38,333 bases of DNA from DASYQD01 sp036005845. Its GTDB lineage: Bacteria; Acidobacteriota; Thermoanaerobaculia; Multivoradales; JAIOJS01. The DNA is taken from contig DASYQD010000170.1 in NCBI GenBank assembly GCA_036005845.1, forward strand, positions 1 through 38,333, given 5' to 3'. Below are positions 1 through 8,657 of this stretch, piece after piece. The notes under the pieces are model-generated. The model ran no database searches and was not told where the DNA came from. It saw only the letters and a program-made list of their open reading frames with translations. How positions within the stretch are numbered: position 1 is the first letter of the stretch; each line of letters starts with the position of its first letter. The position numbers were made by a program, and so were the translations under genes.

Positions 1-866
1 TTCCCCGTGATGTCGTGGCACAGAGTGGCTTGGCGGAAGTCTTGAAGAAACAGGGCCGGCTCGACGAGGCCGAGCAACAATACCGGCTCGCAATCTCGCG
101 CTTTCCCCGCAATGTCGTGGCAAAATGCGGTTTGGCCGAGGTCTTGAAGGAACAGGGCCGACTCGACGAGGCCGAGGAGCAATATCGAACTAGTGTCGCG
201 ACCTTCCCCAACGACGCCGTGGCCCAGTGCGGCCTAGCCGAGGTCTTGAAGCAACAGGGGCGACTCGACAAGGCCGAGGATGCCTATCGTCAAGCCCACG
301 ATCGATGGCCACGGAACCGTGTTGCGCGGAACGGGCTTGCGAACCTCCTTCGAACGAGGCATCGGTTCGCAGAGGCTCTAGCTCTCCTGCCGGAGCCTAT
401 GGAACTTCGAACTCGAGCCGATTTCGTCGACCTTCATCTCGTGGGAATGATCCAGCTCGGGATGGGGTCGATCGACGCCGCAACACGCATCTTTCGGAGC
501 GGTCGCGACAACGCGCGCTGGAAAGAGGAACGATCCTACTTCGCCTCAGCACTTGTCGTCGCTCGTCTTCGGCAGGAGCGCTACGACGAGGCATTGGCTG
601 ACCTCGAAGGGCTCGAGAATGCGCAACCTCAGGTTGCCACACTACGCCTCCATGCGTTGGCCGGGAGACGCGACGAAAGCCGAGTCCGGCCGCTTCACGA
701 AGATCTCGACTCCAGGTTTCTGACCTTTCAGCCGCCAGTTCAAGCTTCGCTGAAACTGATCGAGAGCGCCTTCGGGCTGGACCGACCAGGCGCGATTCGA
801 CGGCCCACCGCGGACGAGGTTACTGCTATCGCGGGGGCAGAGATCGAGATGCTGTTGGCGGCCTAG
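1..866 (+). CDS. TPR-repeat protein, 5' end outside window
   Basis: The frame is open from the first base; residues read before the GTG at 15 continue the repeat pattern, so that GTG is not the true start. The visible part has three nearly identical 34-residue TPR units of the type GLAEVLKxQGRLDEAExxY, a decayed fourth unit (GLANLLRTRHRFAEALAL), then about 150 residues of weaker helical sequence that may include further TPRs. TPR arrays are protein-protein interaction scaffolds; no enzymatic motif is visible. Codon use is more mixed and less GC-rich at third positions than in the neighbours, which could mean recent acquisition or young repeat expansion. The C-terminus ends in a short acidic/hydrophobic helix (EIEMLLAA). 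Partner and pathway are unknown, and no same-strand neighbour overlaps it. Confidence 0.85.
   Translation, partial: PRDVVAQSGLAEVLKKQGRLDEAEQQYRLAISRFPRNVVAKCGLAEVLKEQGRLDEAEEQYRTSVATFPNDAVAQCGLAEVLKQQGRLDKAEDAYRQAHDRWPRNRVARNGLANLLRTRHRFAEALALLPEPMELRTRADFVDLHLVGMIQLGMGSIDAATRIFRSGRDNARWKEERSYFASALVVARLRQERYDEALADLEGLENAQPQVATLRLHALAGRRDESRVRPLHEDLDSRFLTFQPPVQASLKLIESAFGLDRPGAIRRPTADEVTAIAGAEIEMLLAA
15..320 (+). repeat. 102-bp tandem repeats encoding TPR units
   Basis: Three consecutive 102-bp units begin at 15, 117 and 219, each starting GTGGC and carrying the block (G)AGGTCTTGAAG followed by CAGGG and GACTCGAC. Each unit encodes exactly one 34-residue TPR. Similarity at DNA level, not just protein level, points to recent duplication or gene conversion. 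The array probably continues left of the window. Confidence 0.9.
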
Positions 867-963
867 TCTGGTGACAACCACCGTGGTCGTCTCATCGTGT
901 ATCGCTGCTCGCGCCGAGGCGATGTTCGAGGACCAGTAGCTGCGGACCCATCTCGGCGTCGGC

Positions 964-979
964 GCGGAGTAGACTCCGC
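964..979. promoter_or_regulatory. Perfect 7-bp inverted repeat upstream of the nucleotidase
   Basis: GCGGAGT-AG-ACTCCGC is a perfect 7-bp inverted repeat with a 2-bp centre, 37 bp upstream of the chosen start at 1017. It could be an operator or a small RNA hairpin in the leader. I see no convincing -35/-10 pair in 867-1016 and nothing else there beyond the Shine-Dalgarno GAGGAGG near 1002-1008. Confidence 0.35.
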
Positions 980-1016
980 CTCCCGTCGCTCAGTGCAGGA
1001 TGAGGAGGCCCGCGAG

Positions 1017-2789
1017 ATGAGTCGAGGTTGCTACCGCCGTGTCCGCACGGCGTCCGTCAGGGCGTCCGTCAAGATGCCGCAACTCGCGCTTGCGGTGCTG
1101 CTTCTCGGCGCCTGCGCCGCCAATCGCACGCATGCGCCGGCAACGGCACCGCCTTCAGCGGCGGGCCGGGCCGCGCCCGCGACGACCGCGGCCCCCGGCT
1201 CGCGCACCGCGGTCATCCTCGCCATCAATGACGTCTACCGCATCGAAGGCGTCGAGCGCGGCACCGTCGGCGGCATCGCGCGCGTGCGCACGCTGCGGCA
1301 GCAGCTCGAGCGCGAGCACCCGGACCTGTTGGTGCTGCATGCCGGCGATCTCCTCTTCCCTTCGTTCCTCTCGCGCACCTTCAACGGCGAGCAGATGGTC
1401 GACGTGCTCAACGGACTCGACGGCGACGAGACGGCGTTCGACCCGCGGATGTTCGTCGTCTTCGGCAACCACGAGTTCGAGCTCGGCTTCCTGAACCAGG
1501 CGGGCGTTCTCGACCAGCGCGTCGAGCAGTCGCAGTTCCGCTGGGTGAACGGCAACGTCACCTTCGTGAACGGGCCCGACGGCGCGCCGGTGATCGCGGC
1601 GCCCAACCTGGCGCCGAGCTGGATCGTGGAGAGCGGCGGCATCCGCGTCGGCATCTTCGGCCTGACGTTGGACAGCAAGAAGCCCGAGTACGCGAGCAAC
1701 TTCGCCGATCCCGTCGAGACGGCGCGCCGGCTCACCGCCGAGCTGCGCGGCCGGGGCGCGGAGGTGGTGGTCGGGCTGACACACCTCAACGCCCGGGACG
1801 ACCGTGCGCTGCTCGCCACCCTCGGCCCTGACGGCCCCGACCTCATCGTCGGCGGCCACGACCACGACCACATGGCCTGCGATTCGGGCGGCCGGCTGGT
1901 GCTCAAGGCCGACGCCGACGCGCGCACGGCCACCGTCATCGAGCTGACGCTCGCCGCCGACGGCAAGCTGACGGTGAATCACCGTCTCGAGCCGATCGAC
2001 GGCAAGCTCGCCGAAGACTGCGCGCTGGCCGGCCGCGTCGACAGTTGGCTGTCGCTGCACGAGGGTCTGTTCTGCGGCCAGCAGGCGGCGCAGACGTCGA
2101 CGCCGCTCGTGCCGCGCTGCCTCGAGCAGCAGCTCGGCTCCAGCACCACGCCGCTCATCGCCGAAGAGAGCAAGATCCGCGGCGAGGAGACCAACCTCGG
2201 CGACTGGATCGCCGACCGCATGGTCGAGTCCTTCAGCAGCTGCGGCGCGCAGGTCGCCTTCGTCAACTCCGGCTCGCTGCGCCTCAACCAGGACATCCCG
2301 GCCGGCCCGATCACGAGGCGCACCATCGAGGAGCTGTTCGCCTACCCGGCGCCCGCCTACCTGCTGCGCCTCAAGGGCAGCCAGCTCCAGCAGGTGGCCG
2401 CGCACGCGATCGACTACTGGCCCGGCGCCGGCAACTGGCTGCAGGTCGCCGGCTTCACCTACCAGCACGACACCACCAACGCGAAGACATCGGACGTCGA
2501 GATCGTCACTCCGAGCGGCCGCCGCCCGGTGCGCCCCGACGAAGAGGTGCTCGCGGTGACCCTCCAGTACCTCTTCGATCCCTCGGGCGACCGCGACGGC
2601 TACACCATGCTCGATCCCTCGCTGGTGGTGAAGGACTGCGCCGTCAACGGCCGCGACCTCAAGTCGCAGATCGTCATCCCGGCCCTGCAAGCCGCTGCGG
2701 ACGGCATCGCCCCGCAAGCCAACGGCCGCATCCGCCAAGTGCCGCCGGCCGGCGAGACCGACCCCTGCAACGCGCCGCCGGAGCAGTGA
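1017..2789 (+). CDS. 5'-nucleotidase/UshA-family metallophosphatase lipoprotein
   Basis: Predicted 590-residue envelope phosphoesterase that would release phosphate from nucleotides or similar esters. The ATG at 1017 is chosen because GAGGAGG lies 8 nt upstream and it gives a classic lipoprotein leader with lipobox LGAC (Cys33); an in-frame GTG at 897 would add 40 Arg-rich residues and is unlikely. The N-terminal metallophosphatase domain shows NDVYRIEG, HAGDLL, FGNHEFELG, GLTHLN and GGHDHDH. The C-terminal 5'-nucleotidase domain shows RGEETNLGDWIAD, FVNSGSLR and LFAYPAPAYLLRLKG. The first metal motif is DVY rather than the DVH/DTH of UshA, a variant I know from some family members, so the metal site or substrate may differ. 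It ends 19 bp before the convergent vapC stop. Confidence 0.9.
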   Translation: MSRGCYRRVRTASVRASVKMPQLALAVLLLGACAANRTHAPATAPPSAAGRAAPATTAAPGSRTAVILAINDVYRIEGVERGTVGGIARVRTLRQQLEREHPDLLVLHAGDLLFPSFLSRTFNGEQMVDVLNGLDGDETAFDPRMFVVFGNHEFELGFLNQAGVLDQRVEQSQFRWVNGNVTFVNGPDGAPVIAAPNLAPSWIVESGGIRVGIFGLTLDSKKPEYASNFADPVETARRLTAELRGRGAEVVVGLTHLNARDDRALLATLGPDGPDLIVGGHDHDHMACDSGGRLVLKADADARTATVIELTLAADGKLTVNHRLEPIDGKLAEDCALAGRVDSWLSLHEGLFCGQQAAQTSTPLVPRCLEQQLGSSTTPLIAEESKIRGEETNLGDWIADRMVESFSSCGAQVAFVNSGSLRLNQDIPAGPITRRTIEELFAYPAPAYLLRLKGSQLQQVAAHAIDYWPGAGNWLQVAGFTYQHDTTNAKTSDVEIVTPSGRRPVRPDEEVLAVTLQYLFDPSGDRDGYTMLDPSLVVKDCAVNGRDLKSQIVIPALQAAADGIAPQANGRIRQVPPAGETDPCNAPPEQ

Positions 2790-2808
2790 GCGCCTGATGC
2801 CCACGCGG

Positions 2809-3240
2809 TCAAGCGGACCGCATGCGGGCGAGGAAATCGGCGTCAACGGGGTTCGCCACCGGCAGCTCGTTGGCAGAGGCAAAAGCCCGATCGGCTGAGA
2901 GCAACAACCGGCAACCGCCGCGCAGCGCGCTCGCCACCAAGACGGCGTCGAAGGAGCCGAGCGTGGTGCGTTCGAACAGCGCCAGCCCGGCAGCGAGGTC
3001 TTCGTCGTTCACCACCAGCAGCGGCGACAGTAGCGTTGCGAACGACCGCGCCACTTCGACTGCATCGCTGCGGCCACGCCGCCTGGCTCGCACGTGGGCG
3101 AGCTCCTGAATCACCTCGGGCGTGGTGGTGGCGCGAACCTCGCCCTCGGCCACCGCACGGACGACCTCGCGGCAGTTGGCGGCAAGCGGGTGCTCGGCGC
3201 CCACTGCATAGACCAGGATCGTGGTGTCGAGGACGATCAT
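2809..3240 (-). CDS. vapC: PIN-domain toxin (VapC-like)
   Basis: A 143-residue PIN-domain protein, a Mg-dependent RNase of the VapC toxin family. The start is ATG at 3240 (MIVLDTTILVYAVG), overlapping the antitoxin stop by 4 bp (ATGA), so translation is probably coupled. PIN acidic residues are visible: Asp5 in LDTTIL, a Glu in PEVIQELAHV, Asp in SFDAVLVASAL and Asp in SADRAF. Its length is normal for VapC. The target RNA cannot be read from sequence. In-frame upstream starts exist inside the antitoxin gene but would add Arg-rich, non-conserved residues. Confidence 0.88.
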   Translation of the reverse strand: MIVLDTTILVYAVGAEHPLAANCREVVRAVAEGEVRATTTPEVIQELAHVRARRRGRSDAVEVARSFATLLSPLLVVNDEDLAAGLALFERTTLGSFDAVLVASALRGGCRLLLSADRAFASANELPVANPVDADFLARMRSA

Positions 3241-3491
3241 CGATCGCCGCCGCGCATCGCCTCCAGCTCGGCGCACAACTCCTCGGGATCGCCCACGTCC
3301 ATCAGCTCAGCCGACAAGATGCGCTCCGCGGCCGCGCGTCGCCGTCCATGGAGCGAGGGCAGCTTCTCATCCAGCGCCTCGCGCACGATGACGGCAACCG
3401 GAACCTTGCGGCGAGCCGCGGCCACTTCCAGGCGACGGAATTGCTCGTCGTCGACCAACACCTGCAGACGGTGAGACTTGAGCATGAGCAT
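3237..3491 (-). CDS. vapB: Ribbon-helix-helix antitoxin (VapB-like)
   Basis: An 84-residue protein, first gene of the toxin-antitoxin pair. The N-terminal part, HRLQVLVDDEQFRRLEVAAARR followed by KVPVAVIVREALDEKL, fits a ribbon-helix-helix DNA-binding fold; the acidic C-terminal tail (LMDVGDPEELCAELEAM) would wrap the toxin. The start could be ATG 3491 or ATG 3485; both lie inside the palindrome at 3485-3506, so leadered translation with a normal Shine-Dalgarno is not evident. It sits upstream of vapC with an ATGA overlap. Autoregulation by binding the palindrome is expected from the family, not shown. Confidence 0.85.
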   Translation of the reverse strand: MLMLKSHRLQVLVDDEQFRRLEVAAARRKVPVAVIVREALDEKLPSLHGRRRAAAERILSAELMDVGDPEELCAELEAMRGGDR

Positions 3492-3506
3492 ACTGTAGCA
3501 TGCTCA
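3485..3506. promoter_or_regulatory. Probable vapBC operator palindrome
   Basis: TGAGCAT-N8-ATGCTCA is a perfect 7-bp inverted repeat spanning the antitoxin start codons. On the coding strand the GCTCAT unit is repeated directly as well. A position over the start is typical of sites bound by the antitoxin or the complex to repress the operon. Confidence 0.55.
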
Positions 3507-3538
3507 CCTCGCCCGCCGTACCCGCTCGACGCCGCCAG

Positions 3539-4828
3539 CTAAGCAGGAGCCTCGTCTTTGCCGAACGGCGAGCGCAGCAGCTCGCGCAATGGGACCGTGG
3601 CGTTGGCGATGAGCGGCTTGGCCCAGAAGCCGACGCTGAGGATGTAGCCGAGGGTGCCGTAGAGCACCACCATCGCGGCGCGCAGGCCGACGAGGTCGCC
3701 GAGCCAGCCGATCGCCAGCGAGACGAAGGCGCCGCCGACGATGCCGGTGCAGAGGATGCCGGAGAAGGAGCCGTGGTGCTGCGGCACGGAGTTGAGGGCG
3801 AGCGAGAAGACGACCGACCACATCACGGAGAGGCAGAAGCCGAGGACCATGAACGAGTAGTAGGACACCTGCGCCGGGCCGAAGAGCGCGGCGCTCAAGG
3901 TGAGGAGCGCCGCCACCGCGAAGCCGACGAGCACGCGCCGCGAGTCGAAGAGCTTGAGCAGCAGCAGGCCGAGCAGGCAGCCGGCCGTCATCAGGCCCCA
4001 GAACATCGCCACCGCATGGGCGCCCTGCACCTGCGGGTCGAAGCCGTGATAGTTGGAGAGGAACTTGGAGATCCAGTTGGCGATCCCCTGCTCGGAGCCG
4101 ACGTAGCAGAAGATGGCGACGAAGAAGAGCCACACGGTGCGGTTCCTGAGCAGGTCGCGATGCGTCGCCCAGGCGCCGGGCCGCTCGTCCTCCTTGAGCT
4201 CGACGCGGGGCAGGCGCACGGCGGCAAGCAGCACCACCATCGCCACCGTCACCACGGTGAAGACCCAGTAGAGCGATACCCACGGCAGCGCCGCGGGCAC
4301 GCGCGCGGCGAGCAGCGCCAGCAGCGGCCCCTCGGCAGCCGCGCCTCCCGCCTTCAAATGCGTGACCAGATACGAGTAGACGAGCGGGCTCAGGAACGAC
4401 GCCGAGCCGAACACGAGCTGGCCCATCACCGAGTAGAAGGCGAAGTGCTCCTCGCCGCCCGCCGTGCGCAACAGCGGGTTGATCGCCACCTGGAGGATGG
4501 TCATGCCGATGCCGATCAAAAACAGCGAGGCGAGCGCCACCGCGAAGGTCGGCCGCGTAGCGAACAGCAGCGAGCCCGCGAAAGCGAGGGCGAAGGCGGC
4601 CACCATCACCGTCTTCTCGCCCCAGCGCTCGAGCAGCATGCCGGCCGGGATCGACATCACGCCGTAGGCGACGAAGAACGCGAAGGGCAGGAAGCCGGCG
4701 AGCGCGAGGCTGAGGTGGAAGCCGTCGATGATGTCGGGCACCAGCGGCCCGAGGATGTTGGTGAGGAAGGAGATGACGAAGAAGACGAGGAAGACGAGCA
4801 GCACGATCAACGGGTAGCGCTTGGTCAC
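3539..4828 (-). CDS. MFS sugar permease, FHS (FucP/NagP-like) type
   Basis: A 429-residue inner-membrane permease with about 12 predicted membrane segments. The N-terminus (FVISFLTNILGPLVPDII, LPFAFFVAYGVMSIPAG) and the NPLLRTAGGEEHFAFYSVMGQLVFG stretch, with its paired charged/polar residues, match the fucose-glucose-galactose:H+ symporter (FHS) family, which includes L-fucose FucP and N-acetylglucosamine/glucosamine NagP. It starts with GTG at 4828, overlapping the GH2 stop by 4 bp (GTGA), so the two are translationally coupled and the permease probably imports the monosaccharide that the GH2 releases. Glucosamine or a related hexose is the inferred substrate. The downstream gene is vapB on the same strand, 47 bp away, probably not cotranscribed because it has its own operator. 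Confidence 0.85.
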   Translation of the reverse strand: MTKRYPLIVLLVFLVFFVISFLTNILGPLVPDIIDGFHLSLALAGFLPFAFFVAYGVMSIPAGMLLERWGEKTVMVAAFALAFAGSLLFATRPTFAVALASLFLIGIGMTILQVAINPLLRTAGGEEHFAFYSVMGQLVFGSASFLSPLVYSYLVTHLKAGGAAAEGPLLALLAARVPAALPWVSLYWVFTVVTVAMVVLLAAVRLPRVELKEDERPGAWATHRDLLRNRTVWLFFVAIFCYVGSEQGIANWISKFLSNYHGFDPQVQGAHAVAMFWGLMTAGCLLGLLLLKLFDSRRVLVGFAVAALLTLSAALFGPAQVSYYSFMVLGFCLSVMWSVVFSLALNSVPQHHGSFSGILCTGIVGGAFVSLAIGWLGDLVGLRAAMVVLYGTLGYILSVGFWAKPLIANATVPLRELLRSPFGKDEAPA

Positions 4829-7503
4829 GGCTTCGTCTCCTGGACGTTGATGCCCTGGTAGTGGAAGACCGGCCGCTCGCCAGCGAGGGCGTGGGCCGGG
4901 ATGGTGGCGCTCACTTCGCGCCGCTCGCCGGGGAGCAGCGTCACGTAGTTGTCGTCCCAGTAGATGGGCGCGACGAGGTGGCCGCTCTCGTCACCGACCA
5001 CCGACAGCTCGACGAAGAACGCGAGCTGCTTGCCGGGGTTGGCGAGCGTGACGTGGACGACCTCGCCGTCGGCCGTGGTCTCGAAGGTATGGGTGACGTC
5101 GAGCCGCGCCGGCGGCAGCTTCTGCAGCCCCGTCAGGTCGGCGTACTTCTTGACCGGCGTCACGTACCACTTGCTGTTCGGCTCGTCGAGCACGTCGTCC
5201 TCGGCGGGGAGCCAGTAGAGGTTGCGCGCCGCGACGGCGCCCGAGGCGTCCTCGATGCGGGCGTCGAGGAAGTAGACCGGCGCCTTGGCGAGCTTCGCCA
5301 GCGGGTCCACCGTCATCACCACTCGGCGCCCGTCCGGCGGCAAGGCCAGCGGCTGCGACTTGTCGAGCAACAAGTGCGACGCGCCGTCGAAGATGCGCAC
5401 GTGCGCGGTCGCGCCGCGCAGGGCGCTGGGCGTGTCGTTGACCGCCACCACTTCGCGCTTGCCGTAGTCGTAGGCCACGTGCAGCGGCCGATTGGCGTTG
5501 CGCGCGGCGAAGTAGGCGCCGTTGGGCACCAGGTACCAGTCGTAGAGCTGCCAGAACATGTCCGGCCACGCCGAGTTGAGCATCCACTGCACGACGCCCT
5601 TCGCCACCGGCCGGCGCAGCGAGAAGGCCTCGAACATCCCCGCCATCGCCTCGTAGTTGGCCAGCTGCGCCTTGCGTGCGAAGTCTTCGAGCCCCGTCGG
5701 CGCGCCGTAGCGCGCCGACAGCGCCGTCGCGTAATAGTCGAGGTCCTTGAACTCGCCGCGCCCGCAGTGGTAGCTCCACATCTCGTCGATCGGCCACCAG
5801 TGCTCGCGGGGCAGCATGCGCTGGATGCTGCCGAGCGGCGGCGGCTGCGCGCCGGGGCCGGTCTCGGTGTTGAAGCCGAAGGCGCCGCCGTTCTTGGTGT
5901 CGACATACCAGTAGCTCGGCGGCACCCATTCGTAGGGACCGTTCATCTTGACCGCCGTCGGGCCCGACACCTCGCTCGTGCGCACCGCGCAGGAGGCGAG
6001 CGGCGGCCGCGTCGGATCGACCTGCTGGAGCAAGGCGCGGTAGCGGCGCTCGAGCTCGGGGCGCGGCAGCATGTCGCTGCCGATGTTCCACACCACGACG
6101 CTCGGGTGGTTGCGGAAGCGCACCACCTGGTCGCGCAGCGAGGCGGTGACGAGCTGCATCTCCGCCTCGGTGTCGATGCCGCCGAAGCTCTCGTCTGCCG
6201 GGGCGCCGAGGTAGTTGGTCCACTCCCACTGGCAGCTCCACCCCGCCCACACCATGATCCCGTAGCGGTCGGCGAGGTCGTAGAGCTTCTGCGTGCTGCC
6301 CCAAAAGCCCTCGAGGCGGATGGTGTTGAGGTTCAGGTGCTTGACGTAACGGATCTGGTCCTCGAGCCGCTGATCGTCGTCGGCGAGCAGCAGGTCGTCC
6401 ACCCAGCCGCCGCCGCGCACCAGCACCTTCCTGCCGTTGATGACGTAGCCGCGGCCATGCTCGTCGACGTAGTCGGCAACCTGGCGGATGCCGAAGTCGA
6501 CCTCGGCGTTGTCAGAGACCTTGCCGTTCACGGCCGCCGCGAGGCTCAGGTGATAGAGGTTCGGCTCGCCGAGGTTGTTCGGCCACCAGAGACGGGGCGA
6601 GCGCACGACGAGCTGCGGCACCTCGGCGGGCGTGAGCAGCAGCTGGCGGTCCTCGCCGGCCGCGAGCGTCACGCGGTGCTCGAAGGCGATCTCGCCGATC
6701 TTGCCCTCGAGCGTCGCCGTCCGCGGCTCGCCCGTGTGGTTGCGCACGCGGGCGCCGATCGTGAGCCGCGCACTCTGCAGCGAGGGCAGCTCGACGTCGC
6801 TGCGCACGAAGACGTCGTCGAGCGAGACGCCGGTCGTGCGCCGCAGCTCGACCTCCCGCCAGATACCCATGCTGGCGTCGGGCGGCCGCGGGTTCCAATC
6901 GACGAAGCCGATGGTGAAGTTGCCCGGCTGCGGCGGGAAGACCTGCACGGCAAGAGCGTTGCTGCCCGCGCGCAGGAGCTTGCCCAGCGGCAGCTCGAAG
7001 GTACGGAAGGCGCCGCGCGTCTCCTCGGCACCGGCGATGTACTCGCCGTTGAGCCACATCGCGGCGCTGTAGTTGATGCCGTGGAAGACCAGCCGCGCCT
7101 CCGCCGGCAGCGGCGCGTCGACGGCGAATTCGGTGCGGTACCACCACGGCGCCTTGAAGCGCGCGGCGTCGATGGCGTCGAGGTTCTTGCCGGTGTAGGG
7201 GTTTTTCACTTCGCCGCTGCGCACCAGCGCGGCGAGCACCGTCGTCGGCACGGTGGTAGGCGTCCAGCCCTCGCCGTGGTACCCGGGCTGCGAGATCTCG
7301 GCGCCGCCGTCCGCCAGTCCGGCCGCGGGGCGGATGGCCCAGCCGTCGCGCAGGGTCACCGTCGTGGCGGGCGAGGCGGTCGCGCCAGCTGACGCGGTCG
7401 GTGCCACGCTCGCTGCGAGCGAGGTCGCCGTCAGGCTGCACAGGGTTCCGCACAGGAGGCCGACCCACACCCGGCGCCGAACATTCCACCGCTTGCCCGC
7501 CAT
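4825..7503 (-). CDS. GH2 exo-beta-D-glucosaminidase-like glycosidase, secreted
   Basis: An 892-residue exported GH2 enzyme. The ATG at 7503 is preceded by GGAGGAGG and opens a signal peptide (KRWNVRRRVWVGLLCGTL... AASVA); a frame extending 104 codons further upstream overlaps the LacI gene and is rejected. Order: sugar-binding jelly roll (about 50-220), immunoglobulin-like domain (225-340), TIM barrel (345-700), C-terminal beta domains. Most GH2 enzymes have an Asn-Glu acid/base; here the site reads WNIGSD, giving Asp476, with nucleophile Glu546 in FGFNTETGPG. That Asp variant and the run GPYEWVPPSYWY ... GGAFGFN ... RYGAPTGL ... RKAQLANYE are hallmarks of the CsxA exo-beta-D-glucosaminidase group, which removes GlcN from chitosan ends. 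Family confidence is high; substrate is inferred. Operon: lacI (17-nt gap) - GH2 - MFS. Confidence 0.88.
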   Translation of the reverse strand: MAGKRWNVRRRVWVGLLCGTLCSLTATSLAASVAPTASAGATASPATTVTLRDGWAIRPAAGLADGGAEISQPGYHGEGWTPTTVPTTVLAALVRSGEVKNPYTGKNLDAIDAARFKAPWWYRTEFAVDAPLPAEARLVFHGINYSAAMWLNGEYIAGAEETRGAFRTFELPLGKLLRAGSNALAVQVFPPQPGNFTIGFVDWNPRPPDASMGIWREVELRRTTGVSLDDVFVRSDVELPSLQSARLTIGARVRNHTGEPRTATLEGKIGEIAFEHRVTLAAGEDRQLLLTPAEVPQLVVRSPRLWWPNNLGEPNLYHLSLAAAVNGKVSDNAEVDFGIRQVADYVDEHGRGYVINGRKVLVRGGGWVDDLLLADDDQRLEDQIRYVKHLNLNTIRLEGFWGSTQKLYDLADRYGIMVWAGWSCQWEWTNYLGAPADESFGGIDTEAEMQLVTASLRDQVVRFRNHPSVVVWNIGSDMLPRPELERRYRALLQQVDPTRPPLASCAVRTSEVSGPTAVKMNGPYEWVPPSYWYVDTKNGGAFGFNTETGPGAQPPPLGSIQRMLPREHWWPIDEMWSYHCGRGEFKDLDYYATALSARYGAPTGLEDFARKAQLANYEAMAGMFEAFSLRRPVAKGVVQWMLNSAWPDMFWQLYDWYLVPNGAYFAARNANRPLHVAYDYGKREVVAVNDTPSALRGATAHVRIFDGASHLLLDKSQPLALPPDGRRVVMTVDPLAKLAKAPVYFLDARIEDASGAVAARNLYWLPAEDDVLDEPNSKWYVTPVKKYADLTGLQKLPPARLDVTHTFETTADGEVVHVTLANPGKQLAFFVELSVVGDESGHLVAPIYWDDNYVTLLPGERREVSATIPAHALAGERPVFHYQGINVQETKP

Positions 7504-7520
7504 CCACTCCTCCTCCCGCG

Positions 7521-8639
7521 TCACCGCGAACCGCTGGGCGCCGGCCCGGTCGAGCCACGCACGATCAGCTCCGGCTCGACGGTGACGAAGGCCTCCGCCG
7601 CCCCGTCTCCCCCGTCGCCGCTCACCTTGCGCAGCAGGATCTCCACCGCCAGCTCGCCCATCCGGCGCAGCGGCTGGCGAACCGTGGTGAGCGTCGGGTT
7701 GTAGTACGCCGCGCTCTGGATGTCGTCGAAGCCGACGACCGACACGTCGCCGGGCACGCGCAGGCCGACGTCGAGGAAGGCGCGGATGGCGCCCATGGCG
7801 GCCACGTCGTCCCACGAGAAGAGCGCCGTGAACTCGGCGCCGCGGTCGAGCAGCGTGCGGGCGAAGGTGTAGCCCTCCTCGTAGCCGTCGGCGGGCGCGA
7901 AGGTGGCGAGCGTCGGCTCGCCGGAGAGCTGCACGACCAGCCGCGGGTCGAGCGTCAGGCCGAGCTCGCCGGCGGCGGCGGCGATGGCGCGCCAGCGGTC
8001 CTGGGTGTCGGCGCTCGACGGCTGCCCCTTGAAGAAGGCGATGCGCTCGTGCCCCAGCTCGCGCAAGTGGCCGAGCATGAAGGCCGCCGCGCGGTCGTGG
8101 TCGATCACCACGTTGGTGACGCCCTCGAGCGGCACGTGGCCGGAGACCACCACCGCCGGCATCGATGGATGTTCGTGAAGCTCGCCGCCGACGACGATCA
8201 TCCCCTCGACGGCGCGGTCGCGCATGAGGTCGAGGTATTCATGCAGCACGCTGGCGTTGGAGCGGCGGTGGCTGGCCACCAGGTAGTGATAACCCGTCTC
8301 GAGCAGCCGCCGCTCGATGCCGCTCATCACTTCGCCGGCGTACGGCTCGCTGATCTCGGGCACCAGCACGCCCACCGAGAAGCTGCGCCGGCTGCGCAGC
8401 GAGCGCGCCATGTAGTTGGGCCGGTAGTTGAGCTCGCTGGCGGCGGCGAAGACGCGCTCCTGCGTCTCGGCCGGGATCGAGCCGGCGGCGGGCGAGCGGT
8501 TGAGCACCAGCGAGACGGTGGCCGGCGACAGGCCGAGGTGCTCGGCCACCACCTTGAGGGTGATCACCTTGCTCTCGCCGCCTCGACTTCCGGAGGCTCG
8601 TTCGCCGCGTTTGCGCCGAACCTGGGGCTTTTCGCTCAT
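7521..8639 (-). CDS. LacI-family transcriptional regulator
   Basis: A 372-residue repressor-type regulator. Residues 1-25 are a basic tail; the LacI HTH follows (ITLKVVAEHLGLSPATVSLVLNRS), then the hinge segment ARSLRSRRSFSVGVLVPE and a periplasmic-binding-like effector domain with VVGFDDIQSAAYYNPTLTTVRQP, the usual LacI/GalR ending. ATG 8639 is preceded by AGGGGACAGGG. It is the first gene of the unit with GH2 and MFS and is divergent from the ROK kinase. The intergenic operator (8692-8714) overlaps both predicted promoters, suggesting autorepression, and the same operator recurs before the TonB-receptor operon, so I infer it controls the whole saccharide locus. The effector is unknown; a sugar or sugar phosphate is likely. 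Confidence 0.92.
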   Translation of the reverse strand: MSEKPQVRRKRGERASGSRGGESKVITLKVVAEHLGLSPATVSLVLNRSPAAGSIPAETQERVFAAASELNYRPNYMARSLRSRRSFSVGVLVPEISEPYAGEVMSGIERRLLETGYHYLVASHRRSNASVLHEYLDLMRDRAVEGMIVVGGELHEHPSMPAVVVSGHVPLEGVTNVVIDHDRAAAFMLGHLRELGHERIAFFKGQPSSADTQDRWRAIAAAAGELGLTLDPRLVVQLSGEPTLATFAPADGYEEGYTFARTLLDRGAEFTALFSWDDVAAMGAIRAFLDVGLRVPGDVSVVGFDDIQSAAYYNPTLTTVRQPLRRMGELAVEILLRKVSGDGGDGAAEAFVTVEPELIVRGSTGPAPSGSR

Positions 8640-8657
8640 CCCTGTCCCCTACCCGGC

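Noticed and set aside
15..320. CRISPR-like array
   Set aside because: The 102-bp units are contiguous coding repeats with no spacers and translate to TPRs.
897..1016. GTG 897 as start of the nucleotidase
   Set aside because: It gives 40 Arg-rich residues before a lipoprotein leader, while ATG 1017 has GAGGAGG 8 nt upstream.
7504..7815. A 104-codon N-terminal extension of the GH2 gene
   Set aside because: It overlaps the LacI gene, is Arg/Gly-rich, and the ATG at 7503 has a strong Shine-Dalgarno and signal peptide.
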